From Prevotellaceae bacterium HUN156 (lineage in GTDB: Bacteria; Bacteroidota; Bacteroidia; Bacteroidales; Bacteroidaceae): DNA of 64,000 nt. The translations under genes and the position numbers were made by a program. Below are positions 8,557 to 18,080 of the stretch, one piece after another. The stretch covers positions 31,598 through 95,597 of the forward strand of contig FPIT01000013.1 of NCBI GenBank assembly GCA_900119285.1, written 5' to 3'. Position 1 is the stretch's first letter. Each line of letters starts with the position of its first letter. The notes below the pieces were generated by a model, which was not told the origin of the DNA, searched no databases, and saw nothing but the letters and a program-made list of their open reading frames with translations.

Positions 8557-8638
8557 GCGCCTGTGGCGGAATTGGTAGACGCGCTAGACTTAGGATCTAG
8601 TGTCTCGCGACGTGCAGGTTCGAGTCCTGTCAGGCGCA
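8557..8638 (+). tRNA. tRNA-Leu (anticodon UAG)
   Basis: The acceptor arms GCGCCTG (8557-8563) and CAGGCGC (8631-8637) pair fully. The anticodon stem CTAGA/TCTAG encloses CTTAGGA, giving anticodon TAG at 8591-8593 (reads CUN leucine codons). The extended variable arm (TGTCTCGCGACGT) is typical of class II tRNA-Leu, and the T-loop TTCGAGT is present. The 3' CCA is not encoded (ACA follows). Confidence 0.95.
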
Positions 8639-8662
8639 CAACATCAAGAGAAAAGAGGAAAA

Positions 8663-8698
8663 AGAAAAGCGACCATCAAGGCCGCTTTTCTTTGTTTT
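8663..8698. terminator. Bidirectional terminator after tRNA-Leu
   Basis: AGAAAAGCG (8663-8671) pairs with CGCTTTTCT (8683-8691) and is followed on the plus strand by TTGTTTT. It ends the tRNA transcript and probably also the opposing lipoprotein gene whose stop is at 8701. Confidence 0.7.
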
Positions 8699-8700
8699 AA

Positions 8701-9177
8701 TTACTTTTCGTTTTTCTTGTTTGTATATCGTACGGTAAGTGTTGGCTTATAGGTATTCTCCAACAAGAGAGAGATGAAGCCATCACCCGTATCGAAATTA
8801 GCCTCCTTGTGGTCATCCTTCAGGATAGGACAATCAGGCCATGCATTCAGTTCCTTCTCCAAACCATCGCGAAGTTCCTGCCACATTCGGCGAGTACTGT
8901 CATTGGTTGAAAGAGTGTAGGTTTCTTGAATAGCCAGCAACTGCTGATTCTTAAAAGCAGCAAGTACACGATAGTGCTCTGCAGGATTGGCCAGTACAAC
9001 GGTATTACCGCTATCCGACGCAACAGAGTCTACAGCAAAGCCGCGAGCAATCATAGAATCTACAAACTGGTCGACTGACAGGCTGAATGCCAATCCACGA
9101 TAATTGAAGGGCGTGTGCTCTTTCTGACAAGCACATAAAGCCGCAACGGCCACAAGAGCTAAAACAAGTTTTTTCAT
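8701..9177 (-). CDS. Hypothetical lipoprotein
   Basis: A 158-residue protein with a type II signal peptide (lipobox ALCAC, Cys about residue 16). The mature domain has FNYRGLAFSLSVDQFVDSMIARGF near the start, a helix-strand pattern, but no motif I recognise. It begins 18 bp after the stop of the M16 protease on the same strand and has no promoter box of its own, so it is most likely co-transcribed with it. Function unknown. Confidence 0.75.
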   Translation of the reverse strand: MKKLVLALVAVAALCACQKEHTPFNYRGLAFSLSVDQFVDSMIARGFAVDSVASDSGNTVVLANPAEHYRVLAAFKNQQLLAIQETYTLSTNDSTRRMWQELRDGLEKELNAWPDCPILKDDHKEANFDTGDGFISLLLENTYKPTLTVRYTNKKNEK

Positions 9178-9195
9178 ATCAGTTATTTGTTTAGG

Positions 9196-12003
9196 TTATT
9201 CTGATAACATCGTTACTTCTATACAACGTTTAGCATTCAATAAATATTGTGCCATGCGCTGTACATCTTCAGCCTTCATATCTTCTACCATCTTGCAGTA
9301 GTCCTTGTCGAAGTCTGCATCATCATCCAGTTCATGCCAGATAATGTAACTCCAGTAGTCGTTGGTGATGGCTGCCTGCTGATATTGCTTTATCAGATAC
9401 TGCTTCACCTTATCCATGCTACTTGCTGCAGGACCATATTGAGCGATGTTGCGCAGCTGCTGATAGATGATTGGATTCAACTCTTCATAGCGATTAGGAT
9501 CGGCATTGTATGAAATGCGCAAGAAAGCATTAGGAGTATCCTCCTTGGTAAGGTCGAAGTCTACACTGACACCATAGGTGCCACCCTTCTCCTCACGTAC
9601 AGAATCTGTATAAGCAATAGAAAGGCAACGCTTCAGGAAGTCAAGTTCCAAGTCACTCTGTGGAGAGAATGGTACATCGGCACCATAATAGATGCTGACA
9701 TTGGCAAGAGGGGTAGCCATCTTCTTACTGAAACGACATACGGTAGAGCCTTTTGCCATCTGAGGAACATTGGCAACATTAGTCTGTTCCTTCTTATAGG
9801 TTGATGGCAGCGAAGCCAGATACTGGCATACCAGTTGGCGCAACTGCTGCTCGTCATAGTTACCAATAATGACAGTCTTGAAGTTTGAGGCATCTGAGAA
9901 ACTATGGCGATAGATTTCCAGAACACGATTGTAATCTACCTTATCGATTGTCTTCAGTGTGGTAGGAGCTACACGTGGATTATGTCCATACAATACGGCA
10001 CGAATAGAGTCGTTGTAATCAACCTTAGGCGAAGCGTTGCGGTTAATCAAGATATTACGACTACGATTCAGCAGACTGGCAAATGACACAGTGTCACGAC
10101 GAGGCTGAGTGAAATAGAGATAAGCCAACTCAAACATAGTAGGCATATCCTTCAGTGAAACACCACCACTGATGCTCTGTCCACGAGTACCAATAGAAGG
10201 CTGCACACGAACAGACTTACCTGAAAGCATACGGCGCAAGGTGGTTGCATCAAACTGAGCTACACCAGCATCGGTAACAGCATTGCCAACGAAAGAGAAA
10301 TTGGGGATATCCTCATCACCGAATACTGAGAAGCCACCTTCGCCATACATACGCAGCGATACGGCATCAGCACTATAGTCGGTCTTCTTCACATACACTT
10401 TCATGCCATTAGAGAGTGTCCACTCCTTAAAACCATGTCTGTAGTCTTTCTCACTGACAATACTACCAGCCTTTGGCAGTTTTTCAATCAGATTATCAGC
10501 CAGTTTTGGTTCTGGATAAGGAGCATAAGGCAACTGCTGAGCAGTAGTGATAACATTCTCTATCTGTTTCTCTGTTGGCAATACCAATCCTTCCTTATTG
10601 GGAGCATAGATAATAGCTACCTGATTCTTATCGGTAATCAACTCGCGAACAGCCTGATTAACCTCTTCCAAAGTTACTTCTTTATCGAAGCGACGAGTCA
10701 GTGCCAGCTGGTCTTCAATAGAAATCATGGGCTCACCATTCAGGAAGTTCTGAACACAAGCAGTTACGAACTTAGAATTCTTACGATCATCACGCTCACG
10801 GTATTTACGCTCATCGTGATTCAACTTCAAACTCTTAGCACGCTGCAACTCAGTAGCGGTGAAACCATGCTGACGAGCACGCTCTGCCACACCTACGGCA
10901 GCTATCAATCCACCAAGCACATTGTTCTCAGCACAACTAACAGCCATTGTGAAAGCTTCCTTCGTACGACTGAGGAAGAAGTTCGAAGCTCGACCTGTTG
11001 CACTCTGATAAGGAGGATTAGCCTGTTGGCGAAGCTCAGCCAAACGGTCGTTGAGCATATTACCAATCAAATCGTCGATATAGCTGCCACGCAGATACTT
11101 TGCATCGTTTTTCTGGTCATCAGGAGTAGCATCACGCTTCTGATAGAGATGACACAATACGATAGGCTGCTCAGCATCCTTCTCGATATCCACTATCATC
11201 TTCTCATTATCATATACGGGATAATACTCACGCTTAGCGGCATTCTTTGGCATAGGAATCTTTGAGAAGAGCTTCTTTATCTTCTTCTCCATCTTATCTA
11301 CATCAACATCACCAACAATGATGATTGCCTGCAGATCGGGACGATACCACTTATGATAGTAGTCACGCAAGTCCTGATAGGGGAAGTTGTCAACGATATC
11401 CATCGAACCGATAGGCATACAGTCTTCATACTTTGTTCCCTTGTAAACCTTTGGCATTGCCAGTTCCTGCAGTCGACCAACGGCCTTACCAGCACGGCGT
11501 GTACGCCACTCCTCATGGATTACGCCACGCTCCTTATCTATCTCTTTGTCTTCCAACAGCAGATAGTGACTCCAGTCATGAAGAATCAGCAGACAAGAGT
11601 CAATGATACCCTCACGCTTCAAGGGTACTGCAGAGATATTATATACGGTCTGTTCTACAGAGGTATAGGCATTGAGGTTGGCGCCAAACTTTACACCAAT
11701 ACTCTCACACCAGGGTACGATACCCAGTTGCTTACCTTTACCAGGGAAATGTTTTGTACCATTAAACGCCATGTGTTCCAAGAAGTGAGCCAGACCACGC
11801 TGACGAGGTTCCTCCTGAATAGAACCTACACGCTGAGCGATATAGAAGTCTGCCATCTTGGGTTCTTTGGCATTATGACGGATATAATAAGTCAGTCCGT
11901 TCTTTAATTTACCTGTCCTGAAAGTTGGATCTTTTGTTAACGGCTGTGCAAACAATGTCACAGTCATCAAAAACAGCATTGCTAATGTTACTAATTTTCT
12001 CAT
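9196..12003 (-). CDS. M16 family zinc metallopeptidase (PqqL/pitrilysin type)
   Basis: A 935-residue periplasmic protease with a signal peptide ending at LFAQ (residue ~19). The inverted zinc motif HxxEH is present as H73-FLE-H77 in RGLAHFLEHMAFNG, followed by the distal acidic helix. The length covers two M16 halves (catalytic N-half, inactive C-half), each of about 450 residues, as in pitrilysin-like enzymes that degrade peptides in an enclosed chamber. A promoter box TACCTTTG lies at 12034-12027. The gene is divergent from the TonB receptor operon and probably co-transcribed with the downstream lipoprotein. The substrate is unknown. Confidence 0.9.
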   Translation of the reverse strand: MRKLVTLAMLFLMTVTLFAQPLTKDPTFRTGKLKNGLTYYIRHNAKEPKMADFYIAQRVGSIQEEPRQRGLAHFLEHMAFNGTKHFPGKGKQLGIVPWCESIGVKFGANLNAYTSVEQTVYNISAVPLKREGIIDSCLLILHDWSHYLLLEDKEIDKERGVIHEEWRTRRAGKAVGRLQELAMPKVYKGTKYEDCMPIGSMDIVDNFPYQDLRDYYHKWYRPDLQAIIIVGDVDVDKMEKKIKKLFSKIPMPKNAAKREYYPVYDNEKMIVDIEKDAEQPIVLCHLYQKRDATPDDQKNDAKYLRGSYIDDLIGNMLNDRLAELRQQANPPYQSATGRASNFFLSRTKEAFTMAVSCAENNVLGGLIAAVGVAERARQHGFTATELQRAKSLKLNHDERKYRERDDRKNSKFVTACVQNFLNGEPMISIEDQLALTRRFDKEVTLEEVNQAVRELITDKNQVAIIYAPNKEGLVLPTEKQIENVITTAQQLPYAPYPEPKLADNLIEKLPKAGSIVSEKDYRHGFKEWTLSNGMKVYVKKTDYSADAVSLRMYGEGGFSVFGDEDIPNFSFVGNAVTDAGVAQFDATTLRRMLSGKSVRVQPSIGTRGQSISGGVSLKDMPTMFELAYLYFTQPRRDTVSFASLLNRSRNILINRNASPKVDYNDSIRAVLYGHNPRVAPTTLKTIDKVDYNRVLEIYRHSFSDASNFKTVIIGNYDEQQLRQLVCQYLASLPSTYKKEQTNVANVPQMAKGSTVCRFSKKMATPLANVSIYYGADVPFSPQSDLELDFLKRCLSIAYTDSVREEKGGTYGVSVDFDLTKEDTPNAFLRISYNADPNRYEELNPIIYQQLRNIAQYGPAASSMDKVKQYLIKQYQQAAITNDYWSYIIWHELDDDADFDKDYCKMVEDMKAEDVQRMAQYLLNAKRCIEVTMLSE

Positions 12004-12026
12004 ATGTATAAATGTGATATTTTGGG

Positions 12027-12034
12027 CAAAGGTA
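12027..12034 (-). promoter_or_regulatory. TACCTTTG -7 promoter box for M16 protease
   Basis: Minus-strand TAnnTTTG match 23 bp before the start codon at 12003. Confidence 0.6.
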
Positions 12035-12082
12035 CAAAATACTAAGGAATTAGCGAATATTAATTAAGAAATATTTGCATAG

Positions 12083-12100
12083 ATACCTAACATTAGGTAT
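12083..12100. promoter_or_regulatory. Candidate operator palindrome before TonB receptor
   Basis: ATACCTAA (12083-12090) and TTAGGTAT (12093-12100) form an 18-bp palindrome with a 2-bp centre. Its right edge is 22 bp before the -7 box at 12123, so it overlaps the expected -33 region. That is a natural place for a repressor or activator dimer. The regulator is unknown; metal-responsive control of a TonB receptor would fit but is inference. Confidence 0.5.
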
Positions 12101-12122
12101 TGGATAATATGTAAAAACTTCG

Positions 12123-12130
12123 TAATTTTG
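12123..12130 (+). promoter_or_regulatory. TAATTTTG -7 promoter box for TonB receptor
   Basis: TAnnTTTG match 15 bp before the ATG at 12146. A TTG codon at 12128 lies inside this box and cannot be the start. Confidence 0.6.
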
Positions 12131-12145
12131 CACCCAAGAATTAAC

Positions 12146-15124
12146 ATGATGAAAAAAGGCTTTTTTCTCCTTATATTAATGATGTTGTGTGCCACAATAG
12201 GCATACAAGCTCAACAGGTGACGGTCTCTGGCTACGTCTTCGATGATGATAGTAAGAGTCCCGTTGAGTTTGCATCTTTATTAATTAAGGAGAATGGCTA
12301 TTGGGCTATCACTGGTTCTGACGGTTCTTTCCATCTCAAGAATATGCCTACAGGCAAATCCACACTTACCATTCAGTGTCTGGGATATGCCACTCGCCAA
12401 ATTATTATTGATGTCAAGCGCAATATTCCCCGACTTCGTATCGGACTAAAGCAAGAGAACTTGAAACTTGACGAGGTAGTAGTAACGGCTCACAAGAAGA
12501 ACGATGGAGCAACAACATCTTATACGATAGACCGTACTGCATTAGACAATCAGCAACTCATCAATTTAGGAGATATCGGCACACTGCTGCCTGGCGGAAA
12601 GACGATTAATCCATCGCTGATGGGCGATACTCGTATGGCACTACGTAGCGATACACAAGAGAAAGGTAATGCTTCGTTCGGCACCGCTGTTGAGGTGGAT
12701 GGCATGCGACTGAACAATAATGCTGCTACGAATGAGACTGCAGGTGTATCGACACGTACTGTCAGTACCTCAAATATCGAGTCGGTAGAGATTGTCACTG
12801 GTATTCCTTCTGTAGAATATGGTGACTTGTCAAATGGTGTTATTAAGGTAAACACACGCAAAGGTAAGTCTCCCTTCATCATTGAAGGCAGAGTCAACCA
12901 GCACACCCACCAGATAGCCCTCAACAAAGGTTATGATTTAGGCAAGAGGAAAGGAATTCTTAATACCTCTTTAGAACACGCGCGCTCGTTTAGCAATGCA
13001 GCATCTCCCTATACAGCCTATCAGCGCAACATCTTTTCTCTGAACTATATAAACACCTTTATGCGCGAGTCTTCTCCGCTGACTCTTAGCATCGGACTTA
13101 CTGGTAATATTGGTGGATATAATAGTGAATCAGACCCTGATGAAGACCAGCAAGATTACTCAAAAGTGCGCGACAACAAGATTTATGGTAATCTGCACTT
13201 GCAGTGGCTGGTCAACAAGTCTTGGCTAACCAATCTGTCTTTACGAGCTTCTATCTCTTATGCAGACAGCAAATCAGAGAACTACACCAATGCCAGCAGC
13301 GCCTCAACACAGCCATACATTCATGGCAAAGAGGAAGGCTACTTCATGGCACAAGATTATGATATCTCACCCGATGCGCCTATCATCTTAGGACCAACAG
13401 GATATTGGTATGTCAAAGGCTTTAACGATTCTAAACCCATCAACTGGTCTGTAAAGTTAAAGGGCGACTGGATACGTCGTTGGGGCAAGGTGCTCAACAA
13501 CCTCATGGCGGGTGTAGATTATACGGGGTCTAAGAACAATGGTCGAGGCACCTACTACGACGATATGCGCTATGCTCCTACTTGGCGTGAATATCGCTAT
13601 GACGAGTTGCCCACCATGAATAATGTGGCACTCTATGCAGAAGAGAAGATAAGTTTTCCCACAACATTGATATCTTCGGTAGAGCTGACAGCAGGACTAC
13701 GTGATGACATCACGATGATTAAAGGCTCTGACTATGGAACGATAAGTAGCATCTCTCCACGTTTCAATGGTCGCTATATATTCTGGCGCAACCAACAGAA
13801 GAAATGGATTAGTGAGTTGATATTACATGCTGGCTGGGGTAAAAGTGTTAAGCTGCCTTCATTCCAGGTACTCTACCCCACTCCTTCGTATACCGACAGA
13901 CTGGCTTTCGCATCCACATCTACTACGGATAACAAGTCGTATTACGCCTATCACACCTATCCTGCGCAGACCATCTACAACGACCAGTTGCAGTGGCAAT
14001 ATACGAATCAGACAGATATCGGTATTGATATGAAGATAAAGGGTACACGTGTATCTTTGTCATTCTTCCATCATAAGACACGCAATCCCTATCTGAGTAC
14101 CGACCAGTTCACTCCGATGATGTATCGCTATACACCTCCCGCATCACTCAATGGATTGGCTATCAGTCCAGAGAACAGGCGCTATGCTATAGACCAGCAG
14201 ACGGGTATTGTAACGGTGAGCGATGCTACAGGAGTCGTATCTCCCAAACAGTTGACATATCTCGAGCGAAATACTTATGCTGTCAACAAGTATTATGTTA
14301 ATGGCAGCGACATCAACCGCTACGGATTGGAATGGGTTGTAGACTTTGCTCAAATCAAAGCTCTCAGAACCTCTATCCGTCTGGATGGTAATTACTATTA
14401 TTATAAAGGTATCGACGATGTACTCTTTGCTGACATTCCCGGTGGTGTCAACACTACGATGACGGGCAACCTTCCCTATGCTTATGTTGGCTACTACAGA
14501 GGTACTAATGTCACAGGTGCTGGTACGAGCGCCAATGCACAGGTGGCTAATGGCTCCTTGTCGAAGAAGGCCAATCTGAACTTCACTCTGACAACCCACA
14601 TTCCACAGATTCGCATGATTGTGGCTCTGCGCATAGAAACATCTCTGTATAACTATAGTCGTCAGCTGAGTGAGTTTGAGAACGGCTCACGTGGTATTGT
14701 ACTCAACAGTCCTACCGACTTCTTCGGAGAGCCCTATGACGGTAGTAGCGAGAACAAATACATCGCCATCTACCCAGAATACTACTCTACATGGGACAAC
14801 CCCAACGAGAAGATTCCTTTTGCCGAGAAGTTTGCATGGGCAAGGGACAACGACCCAACGCTATATAATGACCTCAGTAAACTGGTGGTGCGTACCAACT
14901 ATCCTTATACGATGAATGCCAATCGCATCAGCAGCTACTATTCGGCAAACGTAAATATCACCAAGGAAATTGGCGACCACGTAAGTGTATCATTCTATGC
15001 CAACAACTTCTTGAATAACATGAAGACGGTACATTCGTCGCAGACTAATCTGGAGACATCGCTGTTCTCAAGCGGCTATATCCCCAGCTACTATTATGGA
15101 TTATCACTCAAACTAAAGTTTTAA
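12146..15124 (+). CDS. TonB-dependent receptor with carboxypeptidase-like domain
   Basis: A 992-residue outer-membrane transporter. Order of parts: signal peptide (ends near IGIQAQ), a carboxypeptidase-regulatory-like beta-sandwich (about 25-110, VSGYVFDDDSKSPVEFA), a plug domain (about 115-240, with DEVVVTA and a VEIVTGIPSVEYGDLSNGVI block), then a long beta-barrel ending in the terminal strand YYYGLSLKLKF. Energy comes from TonB-ExbBD (not in this window). It is not the SusC type: no SusD gene follows. Instead DUF4876 and DUF6850 genes are downstream at short spacing, a trio I have seen in other Bacteroidetes with unknown cargo. An 18-bp palindrome overlaps its promoter. The start is the first ATG of the ATGATG pair. 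Confidence 0.9.
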   Translation: MMKKGFFLLILMMLCATIGIQAQQVTVSGYVFDDDSKSPVEFASLLIKENGYWAITGSDGSFHLKNMPTGKSTLTIQCLGYATRQIIIDVKRNIPRLRIGLKQENLKLDEVVVTAHKKNDGATTSYTIDRTALDNQQLINLGDIGTLLPGGKTINPSLMGDTRMALRSDTQEKGNASFGTAVEVDGMRLNNNAATNETAGVSTRTVSTSNIESVEIVTGIPSVEYGDLSNGVIKVNTRKGKSPFIIEGRVNQHTHQIALNKGYDLGKRKGILNTSLEHARSFSNAASPYTAYQRNIFSLNYINTFMRESSPLTLSIGLTGNIGGYNSESDPDEDQQDYSKVRDNKIYGNLHLQWLVNKSWLTNLSLRASISYADSKSENYTNASSASTQPYIHGKEEGYFMAQDYDISPDAPIILGPTGYWYVKGFNDSKPINWSVKLKGDWIRRWGKVLNNLMAGVDYTGSKNNGRGTYYDDMRYAPTWREYRYDELPTMNNVALYAEEKISFPTTLISSVELTAGLRDDITMIKGSDYGTISSISPRFNGRYIFWRNQQKKWISELILHAGWGKSVKLPSFQVLYPTPSYTDRLAFASTSTTDNKSYYAYHTYPAQTIYNDQLQWQYTNQTDIGIDMKIKGTRVSLSFFHHKTRNPYLSTDQFTPMMYRYTPPASLNGLAISPENRRYAIDQQTGIVTVSDATGVVSPKQLTYLERNTYAVNKYYVNGSDINRYGLEWVVDFAQIKALRTSIRLDGNYYYYKGIDDVLFADIPGGVNTTMTGNLPYAYVGYYRGTNVTGAGTSANAQVANGSLSKKANLNFTLTTHIPQIRMIVALRIETSLYNYSRQLSEFENGSRGIVLNSPTDFFGEPYDGSSENKYIAIYPEYYSTWDNPNEKIPFAEKFAWARDNDPTLYNDLSKLVVRTNYPYTMNANRISSYYSANVNITKEIGDHVSVSFYANNFLNNMKTVHSSQTNLETSLFSSGYIPSYYYGLSLKLKF

Positions 15125-15139
15125 ATAAAGGACTAGAAA

Positions 15140-16456
15140 ATGAAAAAGTTATTTACAATGATGGCTTTGGCTGTTTTAGGACTCTTCCTTACAGCCTGCA
15201 CAAGCAATGATGACAACGAGGAATTGAAGTTAGCAAATCTGACAGTATCTGTTACTGGAGTTGACGACGTAAAAGGTTTCGAAGTAACGTTGATAAACAA
15301 GACAACGAACTCTAATTACAAAGCTACTACTGATGCTGCAGGAGATGTACATTTTCAGGTAACTCCTGGTATCTATCAGGCATTTGTTTCTGTTACACGC
15401 TATCAGGACGGATATCGTTATGTATTTAATGGCTTGAGCAGTGAAATCACTCTGACTGCCAACCAAGAGAGCACAGCTACTATCGAGTTGAAGGCTGCCA
15501 AGACCAGCCAGATTATCATCAAGGAGCTGTATAATGGTGGTTGCCCCAAGGATCCTTCTGGATATTTCGCAAACGACAAGTGTCTCATCCTCTACAACAA
15601 CTCTGCAGAGCCTGCCACACTCAACAACCTCTGTATTGCATTTGCTTCTCCCTATAACGCACATGCAAACAACAAGAACTACGAAGATGGTAAGCTGACC
15701 TATGATGGTGAGGGCTTTATCCCTGCTTTCGGTGGTATGTGGTGGTTCCAGGAGGAAATTACTATCGCACCTTATTCTCAGGTAGTAGTTAACGTAAGCG
15801 GTGCTATTGACAACACCCAGACTTACCCCAACTCTATCAACTACGCTAATGCCGACTATTATTGCATGTACGACCCAGAGAGCGGATTCAGCAACACAAG
15901 CTGGTATCCTACTCCTGCTGCTGTTATTCCTACCTCTCACTATCTGAAGGCGAAGAAGCTGGGTTCAGCTAATTCATGGCCATTGAGCAACAGCTCACCT
16001 GCCCTCTTCGTATTCCAGACTCAGGGTATCACTCCTGCTGCATTTGCTGAGGATGCTGACAATCTGTGGTACGATGGTGGTACCGTTAGCGATATCAACG
16101 CAGCAATAAAGGTGCCCAATGAGTGGATTATCGATGCTATTGAGGTTTATCAGACTGCTAAAATCAACGATAGCAAGAAGCGCTTCACCAGCGACATCGA
16201 TGCTGGCTATGTAGGTCTGACCAATCAGCTGGGCCACGTGCTCTATCGTAATGTTGACAAGGAAGCTACCGAAGCACTGTCAGAGAATGCTGGCAAGCTG
16301 GTATACAACTATACACTGGGTGTAGACGATTCTACTGATCCCAACGGCATTGATGCAGAGGCTTCTATTAAGAATGGTGCCCACATTATCTTCAAAGACA
16401 CCAACAACTCTACAAACGATTTCCACGAGCGTCAGAAATGCTCATTAAAAGACTAA
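15140..16456 (+). CDS. DUF4876 lipoprotein, partner of TonB receptor
   Basis: A 438-residue surface or periplasmic lipoprotein (lipobox LTAC, Cys about residue 20). The N-terminal ~90 residues look like a carboxypeptidase-regulatory or Ig-like beta-sandwich. The rest matches the DUF4876 pattern, with IIIKELYNGGCPKD and later FVFQTQG. It starts 15 bp after the TonB receptor stop and overlaps the next gene by 19 bp. The position suggests a ligand-capturing or accessory subunit for the receptor, by analogy to SusD-like partners (inference). Cargo unknown. Confidence 0.8.
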   Translation: MKKLFTMMALAVLGLFLTACTSNDDNEELKLANLTVSVTGVDDVKGFEVTLINKTTNSNYKATTDAAGDVHFQVTPGIYQAFVSVTRYQDGYRYVFNGLSSEITLTANQESTATIELKAAKTSQIIIKELYNGGCPKDPSGYFANDKCLILYNNSAEPATLNNLCIAFASPYNAHANNKNYEDGKLTYDGEGFIPAFGGMWWFQEEITIAPYSQVVVNVSGAIDNTQTYPNSINYANADYYCMYDPESGFSNTSWYPTPAAVIPTSHYLKAKKLGSANSWPLSNSSPALFVFQTQGITPAAFAEDADNLWYDGGTVSDINAAIKVPNEWIIDAIEVYQTAKINDSKKRFTSDIDAGYVGLTNQLGHVLYRNVDKEATEALSENAGKLVYNYTLGVDDSTDPNGIDAEASIKNGAHIIFKDTNNSTNDFHERQKCSLKD

Positions 16457-18075
16457 CATACTCGCTCCTATTCCTGTGCGTGGTGCCAAGTGCCCATGCA
16501 CAGGATTCCTTGTCCTATTCACAAGATGGGGCATTACACGATATTCTGCTTCGCGACTATCAATTTGTGAAGCAACACAACCCGTGGTTAACCAGTAAGA
16601 ATGCAGCAGGTCTCACCAGTTTCTATGCCAACAGTATTGCAGAAACAGAGGCAGGCATGAGCTACTCCAAGGGCGACCTCATCGACTACTGGCAGTCTCC
16701 CACCGTCTTGCAGGGCGATGTGCGTGCGGAAGCCTTCCAACGCCTATCGTCTAAGACCGTTGTCTATGGCAGCATCAGTTATAACAACTTCTCTGGAAGC
16801 GACATGACGGGCTCTGCCTTTATAGACCCCACCCACAAGCCTTTTGATATTGTGGAAGCATCGCAAGACAACAAGGGGCGCAAGCATCGTGATACCTACC
16901 AGTTGGCAGGCGCTATCGGCATCGAGCTATGGAAAGGCTTCTCTGTAGGTTGTCGCACGGATTACACCTCTGCCAACTATGCGAAATACAAGGATTTACG
17001 CCACAGCAACAAGCTGATGGACCTGAATATGAGCGTAGGCGTCATGGGCCACGTACTGAGCCACCTGTCCGTAGGTGCCAACTATATCTACCATCGCAAT
17101 ACGGAGAGTATGACCTTCAACACCTATGGCAAGATAGACAAGGTGTATAAGTCGCTGATTTCCTATGGTGGTTTTATGGGACGACTGGAGCAGTTTGGTA
17201 CTACTGGATACACGGAAAAGGGACGAGAGATGCCTTTGGTGGAAGACCAGCATGGAGGAAGCCTACAGATAGAGTGGCATCCTACAGCCAAGTGGTCGCT
17301 ATATAATGAAGCAAGCATCGTCCACGGCACTGGCTACTATGGCAGGAAATCGCCCTATACCATTACCTTTACGAATCACGACCGCGACCTCTTGTCGTAT
17401 CACGGCAGCCTGCGTTATCATACTGTTTCTTCGCTGCATCGCCTCGATGTCAACATCAGTTCTGAGAAGCTCACCAATAATGCTGAGACCTACCAAGAGC
17501 TGACGAATGAGTATGGTGCCCATTACTATGAGTATTATGATGCCGTAAAGACTGCTGACAAGGAATGGACCAATCTGGGAGTGAGCTATACGGCAGACCT
17601 GAAGGTAAAAGCGGAGTTGCCTACATGGACGCTGAACATCGGTATGGATTGGCAACAGCGCAAGCAGACTGGCATTCTGTATCCTTACTATCGCAAGCAG
17701 AAACTGATTACCACTCGTGGTTATGCTACTGCCACCCGTAACATCGTGATGAGCAAGGGTGTCTTGGCTGCCACCGTTCGCCTCAGCTATCAGAAAGGTA
17801 GTGGCAAGCCCTTTACCGATGGCGTTTACCAGACACCTTCCGCAGATGCGCAAACACCTCCCACGATGGCTGACTGGCTCTATCAGGAGTATCGCTATCT
17901 TACTGCTGCCCAATATGCTGTTGGAGCAGACGTGAAATACACCTTCCTGATACCTCGCATCAAGATTAGCGCATTCGTCAAGGGTGGTTTCGACTATGCT
18001 ACGAGCCAAGCTAATGAATACACAAAAAGCGACAATCGCATTCGACTATCGCTTTCTGTGGGTCACGTATTTTAG
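16438..18075 (+). CDS. DUF6850 outer-membrane barrel-like protein
   Basis: A 545-residue protein with a signal peptide ending at AHAQ (residue ~21). The mature chain is dominated by alternating amphipathic strands with aromatic girdles (YNNFSGS, LSVGANYIYHRN and similar) and ends in RLSLSVGHVF, a typical last strand for outer-membrane insertion. The pattern fits DUF6850. It is the third gene of the TonB receptor/DUF4876 operon, overlapping the preceding gene by 19 bp. Its stop is 5 bp from the convergent asd stop, leaving no room for a dedicated terminator. Confidence 0.8.
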   Translation: MLIKRLTYSLLFLCVVPSAHAQDSLSYSQDGALHDILLRDYQFVKQHNPWLTSKNAAGLTSFYANSIAETEAGMSYSKGDLIDYWQSPTVLQGDVRAEAFQRLSSKTVVYGSISYNNFSGSDMTGSAFIDPTHKPFDIVEASQDNKGRKHRDTYQLAGAIGIELWKGFSVGCRTDYTSANYAKYKDLRHSNKLMDLNMSVGVMGHVLSHLSVGANYIYHRNTESMTFNTYGKIDKVYKSLISYGGFMGRLEQFGTTGYTEKGREMPLVEDQHGGSLQIEWHPTAKWSLYNEASIVHGTGYYGRKSPYTITFTNHDRDLLSYHGSLRYHTVSSLHRLDVNISSEKLTNNAETYQELTNEYGAHYYEYYDAVKTADKEWTNLGVSYTADLKVKAELPTWTLNIGMDWQQRKQTGILYPYYRKQKLITTRGYATATRNIVMSKGVLAATVRLSYQKGSGKPFTDGVYQTPSADAQTPPTMADWLYQEYRYLTAAQYAVGADVKYTFLIPRIKISAFVKGGFDYATSQANEYTKSDNRIRLSLSVGHVF

Positions 18076-18080
18076 TATCG

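Noticed and set aside
10435..11265. 276-codon plus-strand frame inside the M16 protease gene
   Set aside because: Antisense shadow of the protease coding sequence, without promoter or recognisable domain.
12128..12145. TTG start for the TonB receptor
   Set aside because: It lies inside the TAATTTTG promoter box; the ATG at 12146 gives a normal signal peptide.
12003..12146. Riboswitch before the TonB receptor
   Set aside because: The expected transcript leader is only about 12 nt, too short for a riboswitch.
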